Assembly (NCBI RefSeq): GCF_017873965.1
Contig: NZ_JAGGKT010000010.1
Location: 1-64,000, forward strand
Reading direction: 5' to 3'
Length of the DNA stretch: 64,000 nt
Source: Ammoniphilus resinae
GTDB taxonomy: Bacteria > Bacillota > Bacilli > Aneurinibacillales > RAOX-1
Shown here one piece after another: positions 38,964-47,580 of the stretch (positions are counted from its first letter, which is position 1; each line of letters opens with the position of its first letter). A program made the translations under genes and the position numbers. The notes beneath the pieces are model-generated. The model searched no databases, was not told the origin of the DNA, and saw nothing but the letters and a program-made list of their open reading frames with translations.

Positions 38964-39320
38964 TTGCATGAAGAGTGGAGAAAATTTAGAAGGAACAAGA
39001 AGTTTTTTGACCTCATGTTTGAAATTATCTTTGCTTCACCCGAACAGAAAGGAAGGATCGAAATACAGTTGGACCAAAAGGGGGCAAGGGATCTATTAGA
39101 AAAAGTGGCTTCATTGTATTATCCGATTCATTCTGATTTTCAAGAGGACTTCGATCAAACAGCCCGATACTTGCAGGATAGAGGGGTTGAATTTCAATCT
39201 AATAGCGAGGGACCTATTATGGAGATTGGTTTTAGTGCGGTGCTTAAGCGTTTATTAAATCTCGCTCCACATGAGGTATACCATCATTTCTATCGGAATT
39301 TGAAAAGGGGAGTTTTGTAG
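38964..39320 (+). CDS. Protein of unknown function following the HD gene
   Basis: 118 residues from a TTG directly abutting the HD stop codon. Basic N-terminus (EEWRKFRRNKKFFDLMFEII), a strand pair with GRIEIQLDQKG, and a C-terminal LNLAPHEVYHHFYRNLKRG. No family recognised. The arrangement suggests coupled translation with the HD protein; the product could be its partner. Confidence 0.6.
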   Translation: MHEEWRKFRRNKKFFDLMFEIIFASPEQKGRIEIQLDQKGARDLLEKVASLYYPIHSDFQEDFDQTARYLQDRGVEFQSNSEGPIMEIGFSAVLKRLLNLAPHEVYHHFYRNLKRGVL

Positions 39321-39346
39321 ATTTTTATCTTGAGGAGGTTGATCCT

Positions 39347-40225
39347 ATGCATTATGTTTTTGTTTATGGAACGCTGCGTCAAGAAGAAAGCAACCATCAT
39401 TACTTGGCTGGTTCCACGAAGGTAGCTATAGCGGCAAGAACGAATGGCCGGTTGGTTGATACCAGTTATGGCTATCCAGCCCTGTTTCAAGATTCAAGTT
39501 GTCGAGTTAATGGGGAGGTTTACAAAGTTAATGATGAAACCATGCGCCGGCTTGATCACTTGGAGGGTTACTATGGACCAGGCAATCCACAAAATCATTA
39601 TGAACGCTTTATTGTTCCAATTGAAACGGATGTGAAAACTATCCCAGCCTGGGTTTATGTTTATGCAAAGAATCGATCAGCTACAAATTTTAAGCAAGTT
39701 GATGAAGGGGACTGGAAGCTAGACCGCATGCTACAGAAATCGAGTATTCTCTATTTTGCCTATGGCAGCTGCATGGACATGAAGCGAATCGTGGAGGCTG
39801 GTGTTGAGCAGTATTTTCAAAATGTAATAGGAAGAGGAATGTTAAAAGACTTCAATCTTCAGTTTACCATAAAGCAAGCAGATGGCGGGCGAGCTGATCT
39901 CGTTGAGTCTGGCGGCTTCACAGAAGGTAAATTGTATGAGATACCAGTCGAAGCAGTCAAAGGATATTTATATGGACGAGAAGGAGTATCTTCCGGTGTC
40001 TATCGCCCGATGGTTGTTACCATACAATTGCCGGGTGGTTCAACCTGTGAGGCGCTAACCTTCGTCGTGGTGAACAAAGAAGAAGAAACGGCACCACCTG
40101 TTTTTTACATGAAGGAAATCTTGCGAGGCGCATGCCCCATCGTGTCAGCCGAATATTATGCAGGATTGGTCCATCGCTTTGCCACCCAATTTGGGTATTC
40201 CATTGACGACAAGGAGCTGTTGTAA
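39347..40225 (+). CDS. Two-domain gamma-glutamylcyclotransferase-like protein (YkqA type)
   Basis: 292 residues behind TTGAGGAGG. Two GGCT domains in tandem: the first starts HYVFVYGTLRQEESNHHYL with ERFIVPIE (1-115); the second starts ILYFAYGSCMDMKRIVEAG (about 132-270). The catalytic Glu is plausible in LDHLEGYYGP of the first and less clear in the second. B. subtilis YkqA has this layout. The family cleaves gamma-glutamyl amines to 5-oxoproline; here, 4 kb from gshAB, glutathione-related turnover is possible but unproven. Confidence 0.85.
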   Translation: MHYVFVYGTLRQEESNHHYLAGSTKVAIAARTNGRLVDTSYGYPALFQDSSCRVNGEVYKVNDETMRRLDHLEGYYGPGNPQNHYERFIVPIETDVKTIPAWVYVYAKNRSATNFKQVDEGDWKLDRMLQKSSILYFAYGSCMDMKRIVEAGVEQYFQNVIGRGMLKDFNLQFTIKQADGGRADLVESGGFTEGKLYEIPVEAVKGYLYGREGVSSGVYRPMVVTIQLPGGSTCEALTFVVVNKEEETAPPVFYMKEILRGACPIVSAEYYAGLVHRFATQFGYSIDDKELL

Positions 40226-40346
40226 CAATGGTCAAACCTATCTCAATGACGGCGGTGTCACGAAATACAGCGTGGCCCCGCTATACGTCTTGAGATCACT
40301 GACCTTGGGTAAGCTTGGTAATAGTAAGTATTGAGGAGTGTAAAGC

Positions 40347-41363
40347 ATGCTAGTTCCGATTCATTTGGATGATGGGATAAAGAAAAGTGAGGTTGAAATA
40401 GAAGACCTAACCTTCAGTTCTCTAGGTTTGAGAGAAGGAGATCTGGAAGAGTTTTTAAGGTTGAATATCGATCTTCTATTCGGGGATAACGAGAGTTTAC
40501 TGGTGATCGGTCAGCAAGTGCGGAATCAGCAGGGCGGCAGAAGTGATTTGGTTGCACTGGATGAGAACGGAAATCTTGTCTTGATTGAAATTAAGCGGGA
40601 TTTGCAGGATATCCGAAACCGGAAAGAACCTTTTGAATTTCAGGCCATACGCTATGCAGCCAATTACGCTAAAATCAAAGATGTCGACGAATTGGTGGAC
40701 AATCTTTTTGTTCCTTATATCGAGCGGCATCGGACTGAATATGAAGAATCTGTTCTGACGACATCAGAGATGGCCAGAAGAAGAATAACCAGCTTTTTAG
40801 CGAAAAATAATGCAGTGAAAACCTTTAACAGGAAACAAAGAATCGTTTTGGTTGCAGCTGAATTTGATGCACAAACATTATCTGCCTGTGCATGGTTAAT
40901 TAATAACCATGTGGATCTGAACTGTTTTACGATTCACCCCGTGAAAATTGGTGAACAGTATTTATTAAGTGTGAATCAAGTATTGCCTCCCATGCCGATT
41001 GAGGACTTCTATGTTGAAATCATCGACGAAAAATCCAGAGCCACCTCTAGAGTAAGTCCCGATGACACGGGGATGAGTAGAACCTATCTCCCAAGAATGC
41101 CCAAGCTATTTGAATGGGGAATCGTGCAAAAGGATGATCTTCTAACGATTAAAGATTTTGAGGACTCTGAAGCAAAAGCACTTAATCCGAAGGAAGTAGA
41201 GTTTAAAGGGGAGAGAATGTCCTACAATCAATGGGGACAAAAGGTGACCGGATGGTCATCAATTTGCATCTACGAATGGGCGAAGTCACAAAGATTGGAT
41301 GATTTATTGGACAAGCTCAGAAGGGAAAAGATGACTGAGCTCTCACAAGTGGGGATTGAGTGA
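40347..41363 (+). CDS. PD-(D/E)XK (NucS-like) nuclease with C-terminal RAMA domain
   Basis: 338 residues behind TTGAGGAGTG. The nuclease core is GGRSDLVALDENGNLVLIEI ending in IEIKRD, the D...E-x-K signature, near residues 63-87, followed by FEFQAIRYAANYAK. From about 245 the C-terminus PKLFEWGIVQKDDLLTI through WGQKVTGWSSICIYEWAKSQ resembles RAMA domains, thought to read modified DNA in restriction-linked proteins. A modification-dependent nuclease is a reasonable inference. A decayed copy of its last 30 codons lies at 54705. Confidence 0.78.
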   Translation: MLVPIHLDDGIKKSEVEIEDLTFSSLGLREGDLEEFLRLNIDLLFGDNESLLVIGQQVRNQQGGRSDLVALDENGNLVLIEIKRDLQDIRNRKEPFEFQAIRYAANYAKIKDVDELVDNLFVPYIERHRTEYEESVLTTSEMARRRITSFLAKNNAVKTFNRKQRIVLVAAEFDAQTLSACAWLINNHVDLNCFTIHPVKIGEQYLLSVNQVLPPMPIEDFYVEIIDEKSRATSRVSPDDTGMSRTYLPRMPKLFEWGIVQKDDLLTIKDFEDSEAKALNPKEVEFKGERMSYNQWGQKVTGWSSICIYEWAKSQRLDDLLDKLRREKMTELSQVGIE

Positions 41364-41589
41364 AAGTGAAGCAGTCAAATAGAGTGATTGACAATCCACT
41401 GTAGCTATTAAGATTTACAGCAATCTGATCGGCCTCCACTCATTGAAGCTGATAAAAGATCGCTTTGTTGTGGTGAGAATGCTAGCAAATGCCTTTTATC
41501 TCTTTCTTGATATTTTGAAAACTAGTAGAAGAGATCTCTTCTCAAAAAAAGATTAGTTTTCTAAACATCAATCATCAGTCATATCTGGA

Positions 41590-41901
41590 TCAAATATTGA
41601 CATAGCCAATAATCCGTAATTTAATTTTTTGGCGGCCGTTCTGTACGGCGTCAGCTTCATTCCATGTAAAGATGTCCACCTTATTGCCACGGATGGCACC
41701 ACCGGTATCTGCCGCTAATTTCCGTTCAATCCTCCCGTCTTGATATTGAATTTCGACTTTGCTCCCAATTGGAATGACAGATGGATCAACGGCAATGAGC
41801 TCCTCTGAAACTTTGAGTCCGCTGCGAGTAGTAAGTCCATCTCCAAGAGCCATTTTACCACCTGGGAAACAGGGGATTGGCATGTCTGTTCGTATGATCA
41901 A
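41590..41901 (-). CDS. 3D-domain protein
   Basis: 103 residues from a TTG behind GGAAAGGTAG. The 3D domain is complete: LTTRSGLKVSEELIAVDPSV, PIGSKVEIQYQDG and the three Asp in LAADTGGAIRGNKVDIF. The fold is the MltA-like double-psi barrel used by peptidoglycan-active enzymes such as YocH. No signal peptide or cell-wall-binding domain is attached, so this may be a truncated gene or a cytosolic/phage-type version. Confidence 0.78.
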   Translation of the reverse strand: MIIRTDMPIPCFPGGKMALGDGLTTRSGLKVSEELIAVDPSVIPIGSKVEIQYQDGRIERKLAADTGGAIRGNKVDIFTWNEADAVQNGRQKIKLRIIGYVNI

Positions 41902-42056
41902 TTCTACCTTTCCAGATCTTTGTTCAAAAAAGAATTAAGAGGATTATGGAAGCTGGTTTCAGTATGTTTTATCACGTATAATATTATGTAATACTATACG
42001 TAAGTAATCATAAAAACAGTACCATTGAATAGACTAATGAAAGGGGGAATCGAAAG

Positions 42057-42377
42057 GTGGGAATAGTTGTGGAAAAACCTTCATTTACTGCTGACCAGCT
42101 TATTTCGGCATCTAATGCTGCGAAAAATTTTGGGGAACTTCGTAAAAAGGCCAAAAATCTTCCGCAATTTATTACGGATAATGGAGAAGTGGATACAGTG
42201 GTTGTGGGATATGATTATTTTGAAAAAATGTATGCTCGATTAAAGGAATTAGAGGCCAAAGAAGAAGCATTCATTCTACAGGAAAGAATAAATCGACTAG
42301 ACAAAGACCCCTCAGCAGGAATGTCATGGCGATCTGTTCGTCGTTCGGGGCAGGAAGAAAATGAATCCTCGATTTGA
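42057..42377 (+). CDS. Phd/YefM-type antitoxin
   Basis: 106 residues from a GTG behind AAAGGGGGAATCG. The Phd/YefM core is LISASNAAKNFGELRKKA and VVVGYDYFEKMYARLKELE; the C-terminus (about 75-106) is the charged, probably unstructured toxin-binding tail. The toxin gene overlaps its end by 17 bp. Antitoxins of this class bind their own promoter and neutralise a RelE/ParE toxin. Confidence 0.87.
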   Translation: MGIVVEKPSFTADQLISASNAAKNFGELRKKAKNLPQFITDNGEVDTVVVGYDYFEKMYARLKELEAKEEAFILQERINRLDKDPSAGMSWRSVRRSGQEENESSI

Positions 42378-42756
42378 TGTTCGTCTGGATCCAGATGCAG
42401 TCACTGAATACAATCGATTGGATGGTTCTGTTGTACCTATCGTTAATAAAGCCATTGATGAATTAGAATACCGGGCCGATGAGGCAGGCAAGCCATTGGG
42501 AAACAAGCATGGATCTAAACTAGCAGGATGCAAAGAAATCAAGCTTCGTGAAGCTGGGATCCGAATTGTTTTTCGAATCACGAATGAAGTGGTCGAAGTC
42601 CTGCGTGTGGTTTATGTCTTAACCATTGAAAGGAGAAGTGATGATTTTGTGTTCAAGATTGCTTCGCAACGTCTTCGAAAAATGAAGCGATCAAAGGAGG
42701 AACTGAAATCACACCTTTCAAAAGGAAGTAAGTGGAATGATTCATCAGATGATTAA
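42361..42756 (+). CDS. RelE/ParE-type toxin
   Basis: 131 residues, ATG inside the antitoxin gene. RelE fold: FDVRLDPDAVTEYNRLDGSV, GKPLGNKHGSKLAGCKEIKL and GIRIVFRITNEVVEVLRVVY. It is longer than typical RelE (about 90) by a basic tail after IERRSDD. mRNA interferase or gyrase inhibitor by family; the mode cannot be told. Intact, unlike the convergent toxin next door. Confidence 0.87.
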   Translation: MNPRFDVRLDPDAVTEYNRLDGSVVPIVNKAIDELEYRADEAGKPLGNKHGSKLAGCKEIKLREAGIRIVFRITNEVVEVLRVVYVLTIERRSDDFVFKIASQRLRKMKRSKEELKSHLSKGSKWNDSSDD

Positions 42757-42759
42757 GGT

Positions 42760-42971
42760 TCACAGTTTAATTATAATGCGCGAAATTCCTTTATATTCAC
42801 CAAACTCTTCTATGTAAGACTTGAAAAAAATGGTGTTAATAGTAAATCTTCTTTTTCTAGGATTAATTGGGTAATAAAATCGAATGTTTCTTGAGGAGAG
42901 AAATGGGGACTACGGAAGGAAAGCAGTTTCGCTCTAATAGGCTGAGGCCATATAACCCTATTTTTGTTCAT
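42760..42971 (-). pseudogene. Frameshifted RelE/ParE-type toxin
   Basis: Starts with an ATG overlapping the end of the antitoxin-like gene. It reads RAKLLSFRSPHFSPQETFDF and QLILEKEDLLLTPFFSS, then stops; in the +1 frame the homology continues YIEEFGEYKGISRIII to a TGA. The shift falls at a run of seven A (plus strand, about 42824). The C-terminal strand is also missing. The toxin is therefore inactive unless the run is slippery. Confidence 0.78.
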
Positions 42972-43236
42972 CCTTAAAGTCCTCAGGTGATAAGGATTTT
43001 ATGAGTTCAGCTGTCGTTTGGAATTTTCCTCTCGTGTATGCTAGGCGGCTTTCCGAGATCATCTGTTTTAATTCAGGATCCGATTTTACATCAGAAGCAA
43101 TCAAGGATGTATCTTCCTCCTGAAGAACAACAGTGAATGTCCCTTTTCCAGGTATAAAAAAGCTGCACACAGAATTTTCTTTATTCATTTTAACTATTGC
43201 ATCCATGAGCTCTGTCGAGGAACTAATCTTTTGCAT
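42958..43236 (-). CDS. Antitoxin-like protein upstream of the broken toxin
   Basis: 92 residues beginning MQKISSSTELMDAIVKMNKE. The end, RLAYTRGKFQTTAELIKSLS followed by PEDF, is like the tail of Phd-class antitoxins that bind RelE/ParE toxins. The overlap of its stop region with the toxin start supports a toxin-antitoxin pair. The middle (FFIPGKGTFTVVLQEED) is not a standard YefM domain, so the class is uncertain. Confidence 0.68.
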   Translation of the reverse strand: MQKISSSTELMDAIVKMNKENSVCSFFIPGKGTFTVVLQEEDTSLIASDVKSDPELKQMISESRLAYTRGKFQTTAELIKSLSPEDFKDEQK

Positions 43237-43789
43237 TTATAATGACACCTACCTCCATTATTTGATGAACATATCAATAAAAATATTATATCAGACCATG
43301 ATTGTGACGACAAAATAATTTCATTAGTTTAACTAATGAAAATAGATTCTAAGATGATTGCCTGAGATTTCCTCACTTTATTTATTTAGCAGGATACTTT
43401 TTTCATAAATCGAATCTTATTATATGAGTCGAGAGTTCCGTTTGGATGTGGATGTGGTGCTCTGGAAAGAAGGTTTCATTACTCAAGGATGATCAGCCCG
43501 TAGTAATCACGCTTTAAATGTCTCATAAATTGAAGAGAACAAAAGAGAAGAAGGTGTCTCCTTAAGGTCAGGTTTATTTATCTCAGGGTTCACCTTCTTT
43601 TCGTGTGTTATACAATCAACTGCCCATCAGCCTTATGTACAGCATCCTCAATAATTTCAATAACATCTTGATAAAGATCCTTTGGCAGACAAAAATTAAT
43701 TCATTTCCACCAATTCACTCTACTCTTTAGATGGTATTAACATTAAAATAGAGATAGTAATAACTCTAGAAAAAATTAGGTGAAAACCA
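43237..43789. other. 553-bp region with remnants
   Basis: A 22-codon frame from an ATG near 43422 reads MSREFRLDVDVVLWKEGF and stops; on the minus strand near 43618-43700 INFCLPKDLYQDVIEIIEDA and VHKADGQLIV occur without a start. A hairpin GAAGGTG/CACCTTC with TTTTC lies at about 43554-43601. These look like ends of lost genes. Confidence 0.45.
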
Positions 43790-45280
43790 TTGACGGATGA
43801 ACAACAACTTATACATATCCTACGCTCCAATATGAATGATTCTCTACGCGCTGCGCTATCAGATTTTGTCAGTCTGAGTGGGGTCATGACAGAGTTTTCT
43901 TCTGCCGACTTTTGGCGAGATACGGACCGTGTCCTGGAAACGTTGAGATTACTAGATCTCATCCTGCAAGCGACACTGTATAAAGGGGAATGGCAGCTTC
44001 GTGATGATGATGCGATCATTCATCGTTACAACCGTCTGTATGGACAAGCCCCTTTATTGAATGTGAAGCATTTTTTGAATGTTTGCAGGAAATATAATTG
44101 GGTGACCTCTGCAAAAAATCCCCCGCTTCGGCTTCAGCCTACCGGAAAAAGAATGATCGGACACTTGTTTAGAATCGCCAATGATGCATTCGCATACCAT
44201 CTTCAACCGGAAGATCAGCAGGCCCTTTACCAGGCCATTCGTGATGCCAAATTAGGAGAGGCTTATGAAGATGAGGGAATTGGTGGAGGTGAAGTGTTAG
44301 CCAGCATGATTTCCAACCTAGAGGATGCGAGTGAAGAATTGGAACTTAGCATTCAACGCTATATTTATGAGGGGAAAGGGATCCAAAAGGTACAGGAAAT
44401 CGGAGGTTTGTTGGACCAGGTAAAGGATCGCCTGGAAACACGTTTTGAAAAGTCAGTGGAATTCATCCCTGACAATCAACTACAGTTGTTAAGCGAGCGG
44501 GCTCATCGAGCATTTGCGGATGCTCATAGCGTATCTTATCCTGTTTTGGGGCAAACAGCTATTTCAAGCCTAAGAAGGCAAGAAAAACGGGTAACACATA
44601 TTGATGTGAATCAATTGCTCCGTTATCTATCTGATTGTGCCCAATTAGAATTTCGAAATATTGATGATCAGGTAGGACTTATTGATTTGATGGTTCCTTT
44701 CAATGGTGAAGAAGATGATGGGTTGGGCATTTGGTGGCCCCAGGAACTTCCTATGCCGCTAAGTGAGAACTTGATAGACCGGGGAATGGCAGAGCTTCAG
44801 CGGATTATCCAGCTTGAACCTATTGTTCCAACAGATTATGGGGAGGAAATGGAGTTTCTGGAACCTGATATCGTGTCCCTTGAGGAATTAAAAGAGTGGC
44901 AGGGTCAGTCTGCTAGTCTTGCAGAGGAACAGTCACTAGATACGAGAAAAGTGGAGGAGTATTTGAATCTTCTTAAGCGAGATCGAGTGGATTCTCTCTT
45001 GGCCAATATATCGGAAACATGGGAGGAGGCGGCGAACCATTTGCTTTCTGTTTCCGCACTCATTTCCCAACACTTAGCTTATCTTGAGCAAACATCCTCT
45101 GATAGAGTGACAACCATTCACCCCTTTATGGTGCCATTCCGATTGGGACATCCGGACGAAGATCCCGATTGGGTTTGGACAGTACAAGCCTCTGGGAAAC
45201 TTCTGAACAAGGCGTTAAAAGAGAGGAGAAAGGAGGACATTGCAATTCCGTTTCTTTGCGTTGCTCCACATGTGCGATAG
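43790..45280 (+). CDS. Kleisin-like (MukF/JetA-like) subunit of an SMC complex, end rearranged
   Basis: 496 residues from a TTG. The N-terminal third (MNDSLRAALSDFVSLSGVM, LLNVKHFLNVCRKYNWV) looks like winged-helix DNA-binding modules; the middle is helical (LDQVKDRLETRFEKSVEF); the tail has coiled-coil-like acidic segments. Together with the SMC fragment that follows, it resembles the MukF/JetA kleisins of condensin-type anti-plasmid systems such as Wadjet, but I could not place it in a specific type. The last codons run into a 23-bp repeat of an internal segment (44773-44795), so the native C-terminus is probably lost. Confidence 0.55.
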   Translation: MTDEQQLIHILRSNMNDSLRAALSDFVSLSGVMTEFSSADFWRDTDRVLETLRLLDLILQATLYKGEWQLRDDDAIIHRYNRLYGQAPLLNVKHFLNVCRKYNWVTSAKNPPLRLQPTGKRMIGHLFRIANDAFAYHLQPEDQQALYQAIRDAKLGEAYEDEGIGGGEVLASMISNLEDASEELELSIQRYIYEGKGIQKVQEIGGLLDQVKDRLETRFEKSVEFIPDNQLQLLSERAHRAFADAHSVSYPVLGQTAISSLRRQEKRVTHIDVNQLLRYLSDCAQLEFRNIDDQVGLIDLMVPFNGEEDDGLGIWWPQELPMPLSENLIDRGMAELQRIIQLEPIVPTDYGEEMEFLEPDIVSLEELKEWQGQSASLAEEQSLDTRKVEEYLNLLKRDRVDSLLANISETWEEAANHLLSVSALISQHLAYLEQTSSDRVTTIHPFMVPFRLGHPDEDPDWVWTVQASGKLLNKALKERRKEDIAIPFLCVAPHVR

Positions 45281-45298
45281 ACCGGGGAATGGCAGAGC
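45276..45298 (+). repeat. 23-bp direct repeat at a rearrangement joint
   Basis: GATAGACCGGGGAATGGCAG plus AGC at 45276-45298 is identical to 44773-44795 inside the kleisin-like gene. It supplies the stop codon of that gene and marks the start of the SMC fragment. Confidence 0.9.
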
Positions 45299-45779
45299 CC
45301 ATCGCCAATTTGGCGAGATGTCCGTCAAGCTCGATCGGCTGCGTGAAGTGCGCTTGATGATGGAAGAAAAGATGCGTGAGCGGGATCAACTGACCTATCA
45401 TATCAATGATCTGGATCGGTCCATTCAGCTATGCTCCGAGAAAATGGATCGAGCTCGCCAAATGCAACTGGCATTGAGCCAAGAGATCACTCATTTAAAG
45501 GACATTATTCAGAAGATCGAAGATGACCAAGAAGAGCAACAGCGAAAGAGGAATGGGCTGATCGCAGAGGAAGAACAACGGAAAGGGGAAGAATCCCAGT
45601 TTCATGAAGAGTATTCAGAGATGGTCAAGACTCTTTCACCCTATCAGCCGGAGTCTTTCGAGTCCATTAGTGAAATGCGTTTAAAAAGCTGGGAAGATGA
45701 TAGCCGTAGAAAACTGGATGAAGCCGATGCCATGCCTGTACCCTTAGAGCCGATCTCTTTCCAGTCGAATAAAGTTTGA
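45299..45779 (+). pseudogene. Coiled-coil fragment of an SMC/MukB-like ATPase
   Basis: About 155 codons in an open frame, nearly all heptad-like: LDRLREVRLMMEEKMRERDQ, DLDRSIQLCSEKMDRARQM and IIQKIEDDQEEQQRKRNGL. No Walker A, Walker B or ABC signature is present, so the head domains were lost at both joints (45298 and about 45740). Such long antiparallel coils belong to SMC-type ATPases of condensin-like systems. The frame runs on into antisense sequence of the next gene. Confidence 0.65.
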
Positions 45780-46402
45780 CCATTTTGATGCATTTGCAGA
45801 AGATGGATCAAAAATTGAAAGAAAAGCTTTTCTTTTGCTTGCATTCTTGGAGATGTTACCGGGATGATTTCCTTTTGTTCCATGGCGATCCTGAAGAGAT
45901 CATCATAAACACCAGACAGTCCTTGATGTTTAGCTAATCTGTTGAACTCTTCAAACCAAAAGCGGTTCCATTCCTCCAGTGCCTCTTCTTCCAATTCTTT
46001 ATGGTTTTGTAGCCATATCAAACCTTCGGGGCCTATTGTAAGATATTTTGCGGTAATGGTACGACCATCACTTGCATACTCGAGCCACTCCGCCAGGAGT
46101 TGGACATCCATTGCTTTTTCAAGAAGGGGCGTGTGATCCAGAAGTTCCTTTGGGAAAAGTGGCTTTTTTCGTTTTCCCCATTTCTTCAATAGGTTCATGA
46201 TGAGTTGTCTTTCCTCCCCCGTGAAAGGAACCTTTTCCGGAAGAGCTTTGATTCTTAGCGATGCCTTTAAGCGGAGCGAGCGCATCAGCTCTTGATAAAC
46301 GTGGAAATAAATGAATCCATCTTTTTCTTCAGGCACTGCAAAAGATTGACCTGCCTTCAACAAGTGTTCTGGGGGAAAAGAGGGAGGTACCTTGGTCATC
46401 AT
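45644..46402 (-). CDS. Protein of unknown function, inverted next to the SMC fragment
   Basis: 252 codons, of which roughly the first 205 look genuine and the last 45 are antisense to the SMC fragment. It starts KVPPSFPPEHLLKAGQSFAV and has FIYFHVYQELMRSLRLKASL, SDGRTITAKYLTIGPEGLIW and EEWNRFWFEEFNRLAKH. No family recognised. The YLTIGPEGLIWL segment recalls winged-helix domains. Its position suggests a third subunit of the broken condensin-like system, turned round by the same rearrangement. Confidence 0.5.
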   Translation of the reverse strand: MMTKVPPSFPPEHLLKAGQSFAVPEEKDGFIYFHVYQELMRSLRLKASLRIKALPEKVPFTGEERQLIMNLLKKWGKRKKPLFPKELLDHTPLLEKAMDVQLLAEWLEYASDGRTITAKYLTIGPEGLIWLQNHKELEEEALEEWNRFWFEEFNRLAKHQGLSGVYDDLFRIAMEQKEIIPVTSPRMQAKEKLFFQFLIHLLQMHQNGQTLFDWKEIGSKGTGMASASSSFLRLSSSQLFKRISLMDSKDSG

Positions 46403-46721
46403 GTTACTCCTTTATATGCTTTGAGATTCGGTCTTTTGTGTATGGATCTTATTTTAACATATCTTTTTTTACCATAGAGCTACAAGAAGTCTCAGAAATT
46501 TAAGTCCAAGAAATCGTAAGAAAACATAGGTGGAAACCCATATTTTTTGGCGTAAAAGCGATGCCCTATTTCTTTAGTTCAAATCATTCCTTGTCATTAT
46601 AATGAGTAGTCGAATGGTGGGAATACCCAAGTTGCAGTAAAATCCATCCACTGGGTGTTACGTGCCGATCGAGAAGCCAAAAGACTTGAAGGATGGGTGG
46701 CGCTCTTTCCCGATCGGCTCT
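46403..46721. other. Intergenic sequence with a strong hairpin
   Basis: GCCGATCGAGAA (46664-46675) pairs with TTCCCGATCGGC (46707-46718), 11 of 12, and the stem is extended inside by GCCA/TGGC. No gene was seen. May end the frameshifted coiled-coil gene on the minus strand. Confidence 0.5.
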
Positions 46722-46726
46722 TTAAA

Positions 46727-46938
46727 AATTTGCGTTCTTTTGAATCTCTGAGATGCTTTTTTGCTGAATTTGGAATTTTCGCTGAAGCTCGGTAATCTTT
46801 TGTTCTTGTTTTTTTATTTGATTTTCACTATGTGCAATTTTGTTATTTAAAGCTTGTATGTGAGTGTCCTTCTCATTTAATTCTTGGTGGAGAACGTCAA
46901 TCCGTTCGCCTTGTCCATCGTTTTATGAACCTCCTTTG
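46727..46938 (-). pseudogene. Frameshifted small coiled-coil protein
   Basis: Behind AAAGGAGGTT an ATG starts MDKANG and stops after 13 codons; one base out of frame the sequence reads QGERIDVLHQELNEKDTHIQ and IKKQEQKITELQRKFQIQQK to a TAA. A single missing base just after the start codon would explain this. The product would be a SlyX-like coiled coil of about 65 residues. Confidence 0.6.
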
Positions 46939-47221
46939 ATGTTAAGTTGAGTGGATCAATTTATAATATAATTATTTAAGTTTTACGATTATCCTGCCGG
47001 TAAATAATGGGTATTGTATATAGCGATACTAGATTTGATAGTCCTCTTACTTCAACCATATAGGCGTGGGGAAGTCGTCCATAAAGCCTTGCAGCATGGA
47101 GGAAGGACCTTTGAGGAGCCAAAGGATTTGTTTAGTTGGATTTGATATTGAGAAGAAAATAAGGTGGGATTATGGTACAATAAATTTAATAACTTGATTC
47201 GGTTAAAGGGGAGAGTTCTCT
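46939..47221. other. Intergenic sequence before the coiled-coil gene
   Basis: AT-rich at 46950-47000 and a short open stretch near 47060-47130 (AVWGSRP-like, no start). The next gene is preceded by AGGGGAGAG. Nothing else was supported. Confidence 0.35.
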
Positions 47222-47542
47222 ATGTCTAATGAAGAAATATTGACTTTGCTTAGAACTGTGATTCAGGAAGAATTAAACCCTATTAAAATGGAGTTGCAGG
47301 ATAGCAGGGCACAAATGATTTCTCGGTTTGATATGTTGGAGGCAAAGTTATCGGGAGTAGAGGATGTTGTAGCCACGATTGAATCTAGTGTAAAACGTCT
47401 AGAGGTAAATGAACCTGGAGATGTAATGGGAATGCTTAAACAGTTGAATTTAAAACTGGAGGAAAATCATGGACTCTCCAGCAAAATAGATGAACTTGAA
47501 ACTGATATGAAAATTATCAAAAAGGTTATTTCCAATCAGTAA
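47222..47542 (+). CDS. Small coiled-coil protein
   Basis: 106 residues behind AAAGGGGAGAGTTCTCT. Nearly entirely helical with heptads: MSNEEILTLLRTVIQEELNP, SRFDMLEAKLSGVEDVVATI and ENHGLSSKIDELETDMKIIK. Similar small proteins are widespread in Bacillus and of unknown role. A palindromic hairpin follows the stop and probably terminates it. Confidence 0.7.
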   Translation: MSNEEILTLLRTVIQEELNPIKMELQDSRAQMISRFDMLEAKLSGVEDVVATIESSVKRLEVNEPGDVMGMLKQLNLKLEENHGLSSKIDELETDMKIIKKVISNQ

Positions 47543-47580
47543 TTAATAAAGCTTTGAAAATAGTTTATGCGATTTAACAA

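Noticed and set aside
43790-45779. Intact Wadjet system
   Set aside because: No ATPase head, no JetD-like nuclease and rearranged joints; only a remnant can be claimed, and the type is uncertain.
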